The position numbers and the translations under genes were made by a program. From Phytohabitans houttuyneae (GTDB taxonomy: Bacteria > Actinomycetota > Actinomycetes > Mycobacteriales > Micromonosporaceae), in the NCBI RefSeq assembly GCF_011764425.1, contig NZ_BLPF01000002.1, positions 1,488,997 through 1,552,996 of the forward strand: a stretch of 64,000 nucleotides of DNA, written 5' to 3'. A model generated the notes under the pieces. That model had not been told where the DNA came from. It saw nothing but the letters and a program-made list of their open reading frames with translations, and searched no databases. Positions 46,669 through 55,630 of the stretch are shown in pieces; position 1 is the stretch's first letter, and each line of letters opens with the position of its first letter.

Positions 46669-47489
46669 TCACCATCGCGCTGAGGCCGGCCGGTCCGGGT
46701 CACCGCCGGTCAACCAGGCCGTGCGGTTAGGCGCGGACGGCGTGTAGCACAGGCATTCCTCGCGGGGTTGCCGGCAGTCCAGGCAGCAGCCGCAGGTGTG
46801 GCAGTAGCCGTCCGCGAAGCTGGTCAGCGCGCAGCAGTTCGCACAGGTATCCACCGCCGGCATGCGGTCCATGCCGTGCCGGCTCGCCAGTTCCTCGGCC
46901 CACCAGTCGTCGTAGAAGTGGTAGCCGGGCGCCGGCAGGTACCCGTCGTTGGAGTACCAGATGCCGCCATCCCACGTTCCCGCGGCTTCGTTGAGCAGGT
47001 AGGCATGCTCGCGGAACCGACGGTCGACGGTGAGGATCACCATCTTGTTGTACTTGCCCATCCACCGCTGCAGCCGTAGCCGGACACCGCGCCGGTGCAG
47101 CGGCCCGAAGGCGGGCAGGAACACCTCGGCGGCGATCCGGGTATCCGATCGAGGATCCTTCTTGGCGGGCTGGACAATGGCCGGCAGCACCCCGTTGTGG
47201 GCGATGACGGTCCGGTCATCGCCGCCGACCCGCAGGGGTGGCAGTTGGCCAGCACGGCGTGGCCGTGGGTGCCGAAGCGGGAGTGGAACAGCGCCGGCCC
47301 GGCCGGGTAACGGCTTCGGGCCTCAGCGAAGGCGTCGATGACCGCAACGGCGTCCATGCCACGGTGCACCAGAAGACCGTCGCCGGTGACGATCGCGAAG
47401 CCGTGCCCGTCGTCGTTGACCAGCGAGCCGTTGGTCAGCGACGGCAGGTGTGGTTGCACGCCGGGCGGTAGGAAGGTCAGCAGACACAT
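46669..47489 (-). CDS. Class II glutamine-amidotransferase-like (Ntn) protein, one apparent frameshift
   Basis: The protein begins MCLLTFLPPG; after Met removal Cys2 is the expected N-terminal nucleophile of class II amidotransferases. NDDGHGFAIV, ALFHSRFGTHG and AHNGVLP follow the GATase II pattern. The frame breaks at GGGG 47235-47238; one added base restores HPLRVGGDDRTVIAHNGVLP and a 273-residue protein. The C-terminus has a Cys-rich tail (CANCC, CHTCGCCLDC) likely to bind zinc. Its ATG overlaps the amidoligase stop (TGATG), so the two are coupled. It may supply ammonia to, or remove products from, the amidoligase. Confidence 0.78.
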
Positions 47490-48595
47490 CACAGCACCTC
47501 CAGCCGGTCCAGCAGCGGCTGGTAGATCCGCTGCTGGCGCAGCCATTGCACGAAGGTGATCCAGTCCCACCCGCTGCGGCTGACGATGTCCTTGGCGGTC
47601 AGCGTCCGGGTGTACTCGACCGAGGCGGCCGCGAACCCGAACACGGCCTGGACGTGGCAAGGGTCCAGGGAGCTGGCGAAGACCCGCAGCTCGAAGGTGT
47701 CGACGTTGCCGGTGTTGATAGCCCGGTACCGCTCGTCGCTGCGGCCGCCTTTGGCGTAGAACACGGCCGAACGGCGGTCGTCGTCGGTGAAGGCCGCCCA
47801 CTGGCCGGAGGTGCGCTGCGCCAGCCGGGTGACATGCTGCTGGTTGCGGTAGATGAACTTCATCCACCGGTAGGTGTGGCACGGCGACCGGAACCCGGCG
47901 CGGGACAGGTGCACGTGCAGGCCGGTGTTGTCGCCGGTGTAGCAGCCCGCGTCGGCGAGCTCGGTGAGCATCTGCCAGGGAAAGTTGGCGATCGCCCACT
48001 CGTACGACATGGGATGGGTGACGATCTCGAACCCGTCGTTGAGCGAGCCGTCCTCCTTCAGGTAGCCCAGGTCTCGAAGGTGGGCGTCGGCGAGCTGGGC
48101 GCATTCGTACAGCCGAAGGTCCGGCGTCTCGACCTCGATCTCCGGACCGAGAAACAGTGGCCCGGTTCCGCGGAAGACCGGCAGCGGCCGGTAGCTGTAG
48201 CCGCGGATCACGTCGACGTCGGCGTCGGCGTCGACGCGGCAGTCCTCGCATTCGCAGCCGACCGGGTCGCAGCAGCCGGTGGCGCAGACCTCACCGCGGC
48301 GGCTCCACCGCGCGCATTCCGGGCACTGCCAGTAGCACGCGTCCAGGCAGCTGCTGCAGACCTCGGCGCGGTCGCTGGTCAGTACGGTGCGGTCGCGTCG
48401 GACAACTGTCTCGCAGCGCGCGCACGCCAGACACGCGCGGCAGCGGGTACCGAGCGGGTACCAGCGGTCGCAGCCGCTGCACTGCCAGCGATGCACGGCC
48501 GGGATGGGCTCGGCTCGCGACGCGGATTGCTGGCTGCCGGGCGGGTGCTCACCGGCGGCAGCGGTGGTCAGGGAACGGTTTTGTGGCATCGCCAC
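47489..48595 (-). CDS. Amidoligase-family protein with N-terminal zinc-finger-like region
   Basis: 368 residues, ATG 48595 with GGAGG upstream. Residues about 35-125 hold many CxxC pairs (CSGCDRWYPLGTRCRACLAC, CSSCLDACYWQCPEC) like treble-clef zinc domains. The rest is a putative amidoligase of the gamma-glutamylcysteine-synthetase/COOH-NH2 ligase superfamily: FLGPEIEVETP, EDGSLNDGFEIVTHPM, TGLHVHLSR, YRAINTGN and TFELRVFASS supply the Glu/His/Arg active-site set. Such enzymes make ATP-dependent amide bonds on peptides or small molecules. The coupled GATase II partner makes a transfer of ammonia or an amine plausible. Substrate unknown. Confidence 0.82.
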   Translation of the reverse strand: MAMPQNRSLTTAAAGEHPPGSQQSASRAEPIPAVHRWQCSGCDRWYPLGTRCRACLACARCETVVRRDRTVLTSDRAEVCSSCLDACYWQCPECARWSRRGEVCATGCCDPVGCECEDCRVDADADVDVIRGYSYRPLPVFRGTGPLFLGPEIEVETPDLRLYECAQLADAHLRDLGYLKEDGSLNDGFEIVTHPMSYEWAIANFPWQMLTELADAGCYTGDNTGLHVHLSRAGFRSPCHTYRWMKFIYRNQQHVTRLAQRTSGQWAAFTDDDRRSAVFYAKGGRSDERYRAINTGNVDTFELRVFASSLDPCHVQAVFGFAAASVEYTRTLTAKDIVSRSGWDWITFVQWLRQQRIYQPLLDRLEVL

Positions 48596-48614
48596 ACCTC
48601 CACAAGGAGTCGGG

Positions 48615-48648
48615 GAGGTGCGCGGGCCTTTCCGGCCCCGCGCACCTC
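48615..48648. terminator. 12-bp stem-loop just upstream of the amidoligase gene
   Basis: GAGGTGCGCGGG (48615-48626) pairs with CCCGCGCACCTC (48637-48648) around 10 bases. It lies 20 bases upstream of the amidoligase ATG in the island transcript, so it may attenuate or process the mRNA. It has no T-run. Confidence 0.4.
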
Positions 48649-48659
48649 GCGTTGCCGAA

Positions 48660-49109
48660 AGGCGGTCGGGATCGGAAGGGCCGGACCCGGGTCGGGTCTG
48701 GCGTTGTCAAGGGGCGGGCAGTGGGGCTGTCACTGCCCGGTGAGGCTCAGCTGCCGGGCGGCACCCCGACGCCGCTGCCGGAGCCGGCCGGGCAGACACA
48801 CCTCACCGGCGACGATCTGGTTGTCGGCGCTGGCAGATTCGGCGACGGCACGGGCGGCAGCCGGCGACCAGCCACATCCGGGCGTACCGGCCGGCCGCAC
48901 GGCTGTCAGCGGCGCGGCAGGCCTGCGTGCGCGTCGCCGCCGGCACGAAGCCGTACGGGGAAGCCGTCGCCGACCCGCCGGCTGCGGAGCCGGGGCGTCA
49001 CCACAGGGGCGAGCGACGGCAGCCCGGCCGGTTGATGGACACGACCGGGGTGTGAAACGGGCGGTGGCGTGAGCACACCCGCTCGGGTCGGGATTGGATC
49101 GGCGGACGG
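48660..49109. other. Gap within the island array, no certain gene
   Basis: About 450 bases between the NlpC/P60 gene and the amidoligase. A minus-strand frame ending at 48730 (AVAESASADNQIVAGEVCLP) is protein-like near its end, but I see no start or ribosome-binding site. It could be a gene broken by another base error. Confidence 0.4.
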
Positions 49110-50135
49110 CTATCCGAACGGGCGACGGATCTTCGCGATCCGCGGCGCCCAACCGTCCGCGTTGGTGAGCTTCACGACGTCGCCGGTGTGCGGGGCATGG
49201 ACGATGAGGTGGTGTCCGATGTAGAGGCCGACGTGGCCGGGGTCGGTGCGGGTGCCGGTGGCGCCTGGAATGAAGACCAGATCGCCGGCTCGCGCATTGG
49301 ACAGGGAGGCGACGGGCATCCCAATGTGCTGCTGATCGTCGGTGACCCGCGGTAGGGTGAGGCCGCTGGCGCGGTAGGCCTGCTGGATCAGGCTCGAACA
49401 GTCGCATTGTTTGGCCGGGTCCCCGGAGCGTGCGTCGGTGCAGTCGCCGCCGAACGAGTAGGGCGTGCCCAGTTGCCCTAACGCCCAACCGATCGCGATG
49501 GCCGCAGCCGGCGGCGTGTCGTCGGGCAAGGAGAAGTTTGCCGGCAGTGCCTGTGCCACTGCTGCCATCCCATCGCCGGCATGGCAGCGGCCGTATGCGC
49601 CGGTGGTGACGGCGACGATGGCGGCGGCGTCAGCCTCCCAGCGAGCGTAGGCGTCGCGGTGGCGGCTGTGCTGTACCGCGTGCGCGACGTCGGCCAGGGG
49701 CCGCTGCGCCCAGTTCGGGACGCCCAGCAGCTTGTCGTAGAACGTGTTTGCCGCGTGCGCGGGGTCGAGCAGCTGCTGCGGGGTACCCCATTGGTTGTTG
49801 GACCGCTGCTGGAACAACCCAAGCGGGCCATCGTGCTCCGGCCGGCCGATGTTGCGCAGCGACGACTGTTCGATAGCGGTGGCAACAGCGATGATCTGTC
49901 CATAGGTGGGCACGCCTCGGCCGGCGCCGACCACGACGATGGTGGTGGCGTTGCTCAACTGCTCACGGTCGTAACGTTCCACCCTGGTGGCGTCCGGAAC
50001 CGGGCCCGGGGACGGGGTAGCCGGCTGCCGGCTGCAGGCCAGTGTGCCGCCGAAGATCCCGATGACGCCGGCGGCGCACAGAACCATGGCGCCGATAGCG
50101 ACGGCGCCACACAGCAGGATCGGGCGGCCGGTCAT
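49110..50135 (-). CDS. Membrane-anchored NlpC/P60 peptidoglycan hydrolase of conjugative type
   Basis: 341 residues from ATG 50135; the frame is open upstream to 50279, overlapping the ArdC gene. One N-terminal span (GAVAIGAMVLCAAGVIGIFG) is followed by a helical region with GPLGLFQQRSNNQWGTPQQL and a C-terminal NlpC/P60 domain: catalytic Cys in CDCSSLIQQAYRASG, His in DPGHVGLYIG, and a third residue near IVHAPHTGD. Similar C40 peptidases accompany actinobacterial type IV transfer systems, where they open the wall for the channel. Context here (VirD4-like ATPase, replication-relaxation) fits that role. Confidence 0.82.
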   Translation of the reverse strand: MTGRPILLCGAVAIGAMVLCAAGVIGIFGGTLACSRQPATPSPGPVPDATRVERYDREQLSNATTIVVVGAGRGVPTYGQIIAVATAIEQSSLRNIGRPEHDGPLGLFQQRSNNQWGTPQQLLDPAHAANTFYDKLLGVPNWAQRPLADVAHAVQHSRHRDAYARWEADAAAIVAVTTGAYGRCHAGDGMAAVAQALPANFSLPDDTPPAAAIAIGWALGQLGTPYSFGGDCTDARSGDPAKQCDCSSLIQQAYRASGLTLPRVTDDQQHIGMPVASLSNARAGDLVFIPGATGTRTDPGHVGLYIGHHLIVHAPHTGDVVKLTNADGWAPRIAKIRRPFG

Positions 50136-50238
50136 GGCAGGCCGCACAACAGGTGGATGGTCATCACAGTCCTTCGTGGATGCGGGTTGCGGGTTCTTGG
50201 CGCGCGCTGCTGACTTCGCTCTGCTCGCGCCACGGCGG

Positions 50239-51279
50239 CTACCGGGCCGTCGACGAATCCCCGGCCGGGGATGCGTCATCCGCGGCCGGGTGGGGTTCGA
50301 GGGGAGCCGGTGACGGGGTCAGGTCGTGCAGGATCTGCCGGGCCACCCGCAGAACGGTGGTGGCGCACGACTTGACCAGGTCGAGGTCGCCGTCGGCCCA
50401 GCCGAGCACGTAGGCGTCGGAGTATGCGCGCGAATCCAGACCGAGCGCCGTGCACACGATGTGGGCCACGCTTTCGGCCTCGGTCTCTTGCCGGCCGCGA
50501 TGCAGGTCGCCGCCGGCTTGGGCGCCGGCGGTGTGCCCGCAGCGGATGTGTGCCAGCTCATGCACGGTGGTTTTGGTGCGCTGGGCGGTGCTGATGTCGT
50601 CGCGGACCTTCACCACGTGCACACCGGGGCCGGTGACGGTGACCCCGTTCTTGGCGCCGAGATACGGGCTGCCGGGTGCGGCGAGTTCGAACGTGTAGCC
50701 GGCGGCGGTGATCAGCCCGACGAGGTCGTCGTAGGCGCCGGTCGGGTCGTCACCGGTCAGCAGTTCGGGAGCACGACCGCCGGCTGCCTGGATCCGCCGC
50801 TTGTATTGCACGGTCGGTGGGGTGAAGGCTGCACCGTCGGTCTGGCTGATGTCGAAGGTGGCGGCGAGGCTGAACCCGACGACCTGGACGGCCGGGCGGC
50901 CGTCCTGCTCGCGCCGCACGGTGCGGCCCTCGGCTTCCCACTGCTGGGCGTCCTGTTCGCTTGGGCGGCGGGTGATCGGCGCCCAGATGCGAAACGCCCG
51001 CTCGCCGGGGCGGACCTGCCGGCCGTGGCTGAGCCAGCCCGTGGTGCGGTCCTTGCGGCCGTAGGGCAGGAAGTAGCGTGGCGTGATGCCGCGCTCCTCG
51101 GCTTGGAGCATGAGCAGGATCTGGTTGTTGACGCTGTAATGCGCGCCGAAGATCGCCACCTGTTCGATGAACTCGATCCACTGGAGCGGATCGGCGGCCA
51201 GTGCGGCGAGCCGGGCGTCGAAGTCTGCCTGGATTTTGGCCAGCAGTGCTTGCCGGTCCTGCGTGGACAGTTTCGCCAT
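50239..51279 (-). CDS. ArdC-like antirestriction protein (ssDNA-binding domain plus metallopeptidase)
   Basis: 346 residues, ATG 51279, AGGAGA upstream. The N-terminal half is an ArdC N-domain (FGAHYSVNNQILLMLQAEER, TTGWLSHGRQVRPGERAFRI), which binds single-stranded DNA. The C-terminal half is a zinc metallopeptidase with HELAH in TTVHELAHIRCGH and a downstream EAESVAHIV acidic ligand. ArdC-type proteins of conjugative elements protect incoming DNA from host restriction. It sits in the minus-strand array and would be transferred and expressed early, consistent with that function. Confidence 0.85.
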   Translation of the reverse strand: MAKLSTQDRQALLAKIQADFDARLAALAADPLQWIEFIEQVAIFGAHYSVNNQILLMLQAEERGITPRYFLPYGRKDRTTGWLSHGRQVRPGERAFRIWAPITRRPSEQDAQQWEAEGRTVRREQDGRPAVQVVGFSLAATFDISQTDGAAFTPPTVQYKRRIQAAGGRAPELLTGDDPTGAYDDLVGLITAAGYTFELAAPGSPYLGAKNGVTVTGPGVHVVKVRDDISTAQRTKTTVHELAHIRCGHTAGAQAGGDLHRGRQETEAESVAHIVCTALGLDSRAYSDAYVLGWADGDLDLVKSCATTVLRVARQILHDLTPSPAPLEPHPAADDASPAGDSSTAR

Positions 51280-51483
51280 CTAGGTCTCCTGCTGTTCTGC
51301 GCCTGGCGGCGTAGACCGGCTGGGACCGTGCGGCCCCAGCCGGCCCGCAGGCGCGATGAGTGGGGCAGCGTTCACGGCGGGGCGTCCCGTCGCTTCTTGC
51401 GTGGCCGAGCCCGGCCTCGGCGCGCGGGCGCCGGCGTGCCGGGATCCGCGGTCAGGGCGAAGGTGTGCTCGACCGCCGTCCGG

Positions 51484-52092
51484 TCACCGAGTTTCGGTGG
51501 TCTTGCCGGGCGGATGCGGCCTGACTTCGATCGGCCCGTGCCTGGCCGTTTGCCAGGTGACGGAGCGGCCACGCCGGTGCGCGGCCAGCAGCTCGTCCAC
51601 CTGCTCGGCGCCGATCGGTACCACAATCGGCGGGTCCGGGCGCGGATCGTCGTAGACGACATCGCAGTGGCTCCGGTCCACCCGATACCAGTCCCAGCCC
51701 AGCTGGAGCGTGTACCGGCCCAGACGGTTGGGTGCGATCTCGAAGATGGCGTCGCTGTCGCCGGCCACATGGCGTTGGTCGACGATCAGATGGTCACCGA
51801 TGAAGTGGATCCGGGCGTGCCGCGCGTCCACGTCGGCCAACGCGTCGGTGTGGTCGTAGCCGCCGGCGACCAGTCGCCGCAGGCCGGCGTCGCGGATCGC
51901 GTCGTGCTCAGCGCAGACCATGACGGCGACCGGCCGGTCGACCACGATGGCGCCGGGTGTGCGCGCCGCGGCGGCCAGGAAGCCAGCCCGCCAGCGGCGG
52001 CCGGCCGCGTTCGCCTCGCCGGGGACAGCGGGCCGCAGCAGCCCGTCGTAGCTGAACAGTCCCCGCCGGAAGCGGCGATCCTGGCCGGTCAT
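51484..52092 (-). CDS. Hypothetical island protein
   Basis: 202 residues, soluble, acidic/aromatic C-terminal half (HFIGDHLIVDQRHVAGDSDA, QLGWDWYRVDRSHCDVVYDD). Its ATG forms an ATGA overlap with the stop of a small ORF upstream, indicating coupling. I recognise no domain. Co-linear with the Mom-like and ArdC-like genes. Confidence 0.65.
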   Translation of the reverse strand: MTGQDRRFRRGLFSYDGLLRPAVPGEANAAGRRWRAGFLAAAARTPGAIVVDRPVAVMVCAEHDAIRDAGLRRLVAGGYDHTDALADVDARHARIHFIGDHLIVDQRHVAGDSDAIFEIAPNRLGRYTLQLGWDWYRVDRSHCDVVYDDPRPDPPIVVPIGAEQVDELLAAHRRGRSVTWQTARHGPIEVRPHPPGKTTETR

Positions 52093-52253
52093 GACACGCG
52101 CCCGGCGGTGTCCGCGATCCGGGCCAGCAACGCGACAACGGCGTTGTCAACCGGCCTCCGCGATCCGTCCGATATGGACTGGCGGGGATCGGTCGGGCCG
52201 GCCGCGGCGACCGGTAGATGGTGCGGGTGGCTGACTTGGTAGCGTTCTACCAC
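52089..52253 (-). CDS. Overlooked 54-aa ORF, coupled to the next gene
   Basis: GTG 52253 with AGGAG 8 bases upstream; the peptide starts MVERYQVSHPHHLP and ends VVALLARIADTAGRVS with an amphipathic helix. Its TGA overlaps the next ATG by 4 bases. Ribosome-binding site plus coupling make it a likely real small protein. Confidence 0.55.
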   Translation of the reverse strand: MVERYQVSHPHHLPVAAAGPTDPRQSISDGSRRPVDNAVVALLARIADTAGRVS

Positions 52254-52470
52254 GGATGTACTCCTGTTCTTGCGAGCGGTTCGAAAAGTCCGCGTCTGCC
52301 GTCCGGTCGCGCCGCAACGATGCGACGCCGGCCAGGCGTGACGGCGGTGCCTTCGTTAGCACCGCGACGCGCAGGCACAGGGGGATCGTGAAAGTGGCGC
52401 ATCCACGGCTGGCCGACCGCACCGTCGGCGCGGGGTGCACCACGGCGAAACCGCAGGTCAGCGCAGGGTC

Positions 52471-53334
52471 CTATTGCTGCGGCCTGCCGATGCGCAGTTC
52501 GTAGCTGTCGCCGCCGGGCTCGTGGCTGAATGGGCTGCCGCCGTGCGGCCACTCGAGGGTGGCGGCCAGCGGGTCGGTGACCGCAGACTCGTCCGGCCAC
52601 ATAATGCCGTCGTCCTCGTGCCACAGCCGCCGGGCGTCGGCGTCGTAGGCGGCGACCAGGGTCGCGGCTGGGCCGTGGACATCGTCGCCGAGCCGGAACA
52701 CGATCCGGGCCACGCCGGGCAGCGCCTGCCCAGCGGCGAGCGCGGCTTCGGCCGCCAGCAGCCGCACGTACCGTTCGGCCGCTGCCACCGCCTCGGCCCG
52801 CACCGCCGTCCGGCTGGCGGTGCGGGCGAGCGGTCCGAGCCGTTCGTAGGGCCGTTGTGTCGGCGTCGACATGCGGGTGCAGGTGTGGCCAGTGAGGTGG
52901 GCGTACACGGTGGCGGCCCGGAACGGTTCGCCGACGATGTGCGCCGGCGGCTCGATGCGGCGCCAGTTGTAGGGGTCGCAGGCCAGCCAGCTGCTGATGC
53001 CGGCGATCTTGAGGTGGACGACGTCGCCTACTGACAGCGACCGATGCCCGAGCAGGCGGTACACGCACGCGGCCAGGAAGGTGGTTTCGCCGTCGGTGGC
53101 GTAACGCTCGAGTTCGAGCATGTCGAGGTCGACGTTGAAGGTGCGGTAGGCCCAGTCGGCGACCAGGTACGGGTCGATGCCGGACGGGGTGTTGAGCATG
53201 TGGTTGATGGTGACAGCCAGGTGGTCGCCGTCCTGGTAGGGCTGAAACGGGCGGGTGAGGTTGTGGTGGATGGCGACGTGCGGCCGTTGCGGGTCGCTGG
53301 CGGGGCGGTGGGCGGACGTGGCCGGTTCGGGCAT
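52471..53334 (-). CDS. Hypothetical island protein
   Basis: 287 residues, soluble, no recognised family. Segments such as GVARIVFRLGDDVHGPAATL and DARRLWHEDDGIMWPDE suggest an alpha/beta protein. It lies in the island array 106 bases downstream of the Mom-like gene. The ribosome-binding site is weak (GATCGGA). Confidence 0.6.
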   Translation of the reverse strand: MPEPATSAHRPASDPQRPHVAIHHNLTRPFQPYQDGDHLAVTINHMLNTPSGIDPYLVADWAYRTFNVDLDMLELERYATDGETTFLAACVYRLLGHRSLSVGDVVHLKIAGISSWLACDPYNWRRIEPPAHIVGEPFRAATVYAHLTGHTCTRMSTPTQRPYERLGPLARTASRTAVRAEAVAAAERYVRLLAAEAALAAGQALPGVARIVFRLGDDVHGPAATLVAAYDADARRLWHEDDGIMWPDESAVTDPLAATLEWPHGGSPFSHEPGGDSYELRIGRPQQ

Positions 53335-53440
53335 GGAAACGGATCCGATCTACTTGGTAGGGGCGTTGATGAGGGGTGGGTGAGCGTGGCGAGGCTGCCG
53401 GCGGCCGATGCCGAACGCAGGCGTGGCCGGGGCGCGGCGG

Positions 53441-54490
53441 TTAGGGGAGGGCGTCGACCTGCTTGGGGTAGGACATGCCGACCACGCCCACGTCGGACAG
53501 TTGCCGGAGCGTGCCGACCGCGTAGGCGGTCCGGCCCATCCCGTGGTGGGGAAGGCGGAGCTCGACGCGGCGGCGGGCGGACGGCGAGGTGAGCATGGCG
53601 TAGCGCAGGCAGCCCCGATGCCGCAGCCGCACAGCGTCCACATCGTTGAGTGCGTCGGGCAGCCAGCGTGCCGGATTCTGGCCGGCCCGCAGGGCCCGGG
53701 CGCCGAGGGCGATCAGGCGTCGCTCGACGTACTCGTGCCCGACGTGCTGGCTGCGGACCTTCTGCAGGGCGCGGTCGGAGATGCCGGTGCCGTCCGGCAG
53801 GACCGTCAGGTAGCGGCAGGCCGAGCGCCCGGTCAGGACCGCGTTGCTGGCTTGGTAGATGATCCCCACGTGGCCGGGGAACAGGACCCTGCCGGCCACC
53901 GGGCGGGGTACCGGATCAGCGAAGCTGACCACGCCGGCGATACCGTCGTCGGCCAGGTAGCGAAAGCACTGGCCCAGAAACCAGCTTTCCGCGTTCCCGG
54001 GTGCCCGATCGATCTGCCCTGGTGGCCGGCGTCCGTGCTGTGGTTGGCCTTCGAGCACGAACCGTCCCAGTTCCAGGCTCTGCCGGTAGGGTTCCAGGCC
54101 GGGAAACACGTTGGTCAGGACCCGGCTTTGGGCGGGGATGGCGAAGACCGCCACGCCAACCAGGTCTCGGCCATCACCGGTGTGGATGAACATTCCGTAG
54201 CGGCGGGACGCGGCGACGTAGCTGCGGCTGTAGTGCATCGACTCGACATAGCGCTTCGCGGTCGCGTCGTCGATCGGCTCGACGTCGTAGCGTCGGCGGT
54301 CGAAGCCGCCCAGCGATGGCGGGGTCCACGAGTGCCGGCCATGCCACCACCGTTGGCCGATCCGGGAAGCGGGGTCGATCTCGCCGATGGTGGCGTGCAC
54401 CGGAAGTGGGGCGGCGGTACCGGCACGCGCGGGAAAATGTTGCCGCCTCGGCGCGGATCCGCGCGGCAAGGGCGGGAGCGGGTTGGTCAT
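53441..54490 (-). CDS. Mom-like GNAT-fold DNA-modification protein
   Basis: 349 residues, ATG 54490 with GGAG upstream. The core matches the phage Mu Mom pattern: a start motif YVESMHYSRSYVAAS, LVGVAVFAIPAQS, the signature LELGRFVLEG, NAESWFLGQCFRYLADDGIA, VVSFADPVP and HVGIIYQASNAVLTGRS. Mom converts adenine to N6-methylcarbamoyl-adenine and shields DNA from many restriction enzymes; its fold is acetyltransferase-like. Mu Mom is about 240 residues, so this version has extra N- and C-terminal arms. With the ArdC-like gene it suggests a double defence against host restriction. Modification of adenine here is inferred, not shown. Confidence 0.68.
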   Translation of the reverse strand: MTNPLPPLPRGSAPRRQHFPARAGTAAPLPVHATIGEIDPASRIGQRWWHGRHSWTPPSLGGFDRRRYDVEPIDDATAKRYVESMHYSRSYVAASRRYGMFIHTGDGRDLVGVAVFAIPAQSRVLTNVFPGLEPYRQSLELGRFVLEGQPQHGRRPPGQIDRAPGNAESWFLGQCFRYLADDGIAGVVSFADPVPRPVAGRVLFPGHVGIIYQASNAVLTGRSACRYLTVLPDGTGISDRALQKVRSQHVGHEYVERRLIALGARALRAGQNPARWLPDALNDVDAVRLRHRGCLRYAMLTSPSARRRVELRLPHHGMGRTAYAVGTLRQLSDVGVVGMSYPKQVDALP

Positions 54491-54778
54491 CGGGGTTCTC
54501 CGAGTCTGGGGTGACCCGCGGATACCCTGCCCGGCCGGGCGGCGGAGCCCGGAGCCCTCCGGGACGGCCGCGTCGGCGTCAAGGTCCCGGGTCGGGGCAG
54601 TGGGAAGGATGTCGCGCTACCTGGTCACGCGGTGATCGCCGATGCGGCGACAGCCGGCGTCGCGCTGGCGGGCGCGAACTCTTTGCCGCGTGCGCGGGGG
54701 CGCTGAATCGCCGGTGCCAGGCGCTGTCAGGTGTGCGGTGGGCGCGGGGAAGGACTGGCCGGGGGAGCGTCCGGGCGG

Positions 54779-55561
54779 CTAGTCGTGGTTGAGGCTGGGC
54801 GGCTCGGACCGGTCGCGGGGCCGCACGGTGGGACGCATCGTGGTGGGGTCGGGGATTTCGTCGCGGGCCGGGTCGTATATCTCCAGGACGCTGCGGCGGC
54901 GTTTGGCGGTCAGCATGGCCCGGTCTGCGCGGCCGAGCGCGGCGCGGACGTCGCCGCCGGGTAGCTGGCACACGCCGATGCTCACCTGCATCGCTGTGTG
55001 GCGGCCGGCGACTTGCAGCGGGTCGTGAACTGCGGCGAGCAGTGCGTCGACCAGCTGCCAGCTGCTGCGCCGGGTGGCCAGCACGAACTCATCGCCGCCC
55101 AGGCGGCCGACCAGGTCGCCGTCGTCGGCCACGTCGGTCAGCCGGGCGGCGACGGCGGCGAGGTAGGCGTCACCGTACTGGTGGTCGTTGCTGTTGTTGA
55201 TGGTGTGCATGTCGTCGACGTCGATGAGGGCCACGGACAACTCCTCGTCGGTGTCCGCGATGTACTGTTCGGCGAGCCGCCGCACGGGCAGCCCGGTCAC
55301 CGGGTCGGTTTCTGCGCGGGCCAGGTCCTTGCGGGTCTGCTGCAGCATCTGCGCGGTGGCGGCCAGTTCGCTGCGGGTTGCGGCGAGCCGATGTCGGGCG
55401 CGGGCGAGCAGCACCGCCAGCCAGGGCACGGTGACGCCGAGGTAGACCAGGGCGGCGGGCAGGTGCCCGGTGAGCGCCAACAGCAGGGCCGGTATGTGGG
55501 CCAGCAGCGGCAGGCCGACAGCCGTGACCGGTACAGCCAGGCGTGGGAACGCGGTGAACAC
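54779..55561 (-). CDS. Membrane GGDEF diguanylate cyclase
   Basis: 260 residues, GTG 55561 with AAGGAG upstream. Two hydrophobic N-terminal spans (VPVTAVGLPLLAHIPALLLA, AALVYLGVTVPWLAVLLA), a helical linker, and a GGDEF domain with DPVTGLPVRR, ALIDVDDMHTINN and the intact active site GRLGGDEFVLA. The inhibitory RxxD site just before GGDEF is absent, so product feedback is unlikely. It would raise cyclic di-GMP, which in streptomycetes holds BldD in its developmental-repressor state. Its presence in a conjugative island suggests control of host growth phase. Confidence 0.88.
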   Translation of the reverse strand: MFTAFPRLAVPVTAVGLPLLAHIPALLLALTGHLPAALVYLGVTVPWLAVLLARARHRLAATRSELAATAQMLQQTRKDLARAETDPVTGLPVRRLAEQYIADTDEELSVALIDVDDMHTINNSNDHQYGDAYLAAVAARLTDVADDGDLVGRLGGDEFVLATRRSSWQLVDALLAAVHDPLQVAGRHTAMQVSIGVCQLPGGDVRAALGRADRAMLTAKRRRSVLEIYDPARDEIPDPTTMRPTVRPRDRSEPPSLNHD

Positions 55562-55630
55562 AGCTTGCTCCTTTCACACCACACACCCGGCGCGGGTAGG
55601 CAACGCGCCGGGTGTGCGGTCGTGGACTGG

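Noticed and set aside
47037-48251. 404-codon ORF over the amidoligase on the minus strand
   Set aside because: Its first half is a shadow of the amidoligase; only its last part (from the ATG at 47489) is the true amidotransferase start.
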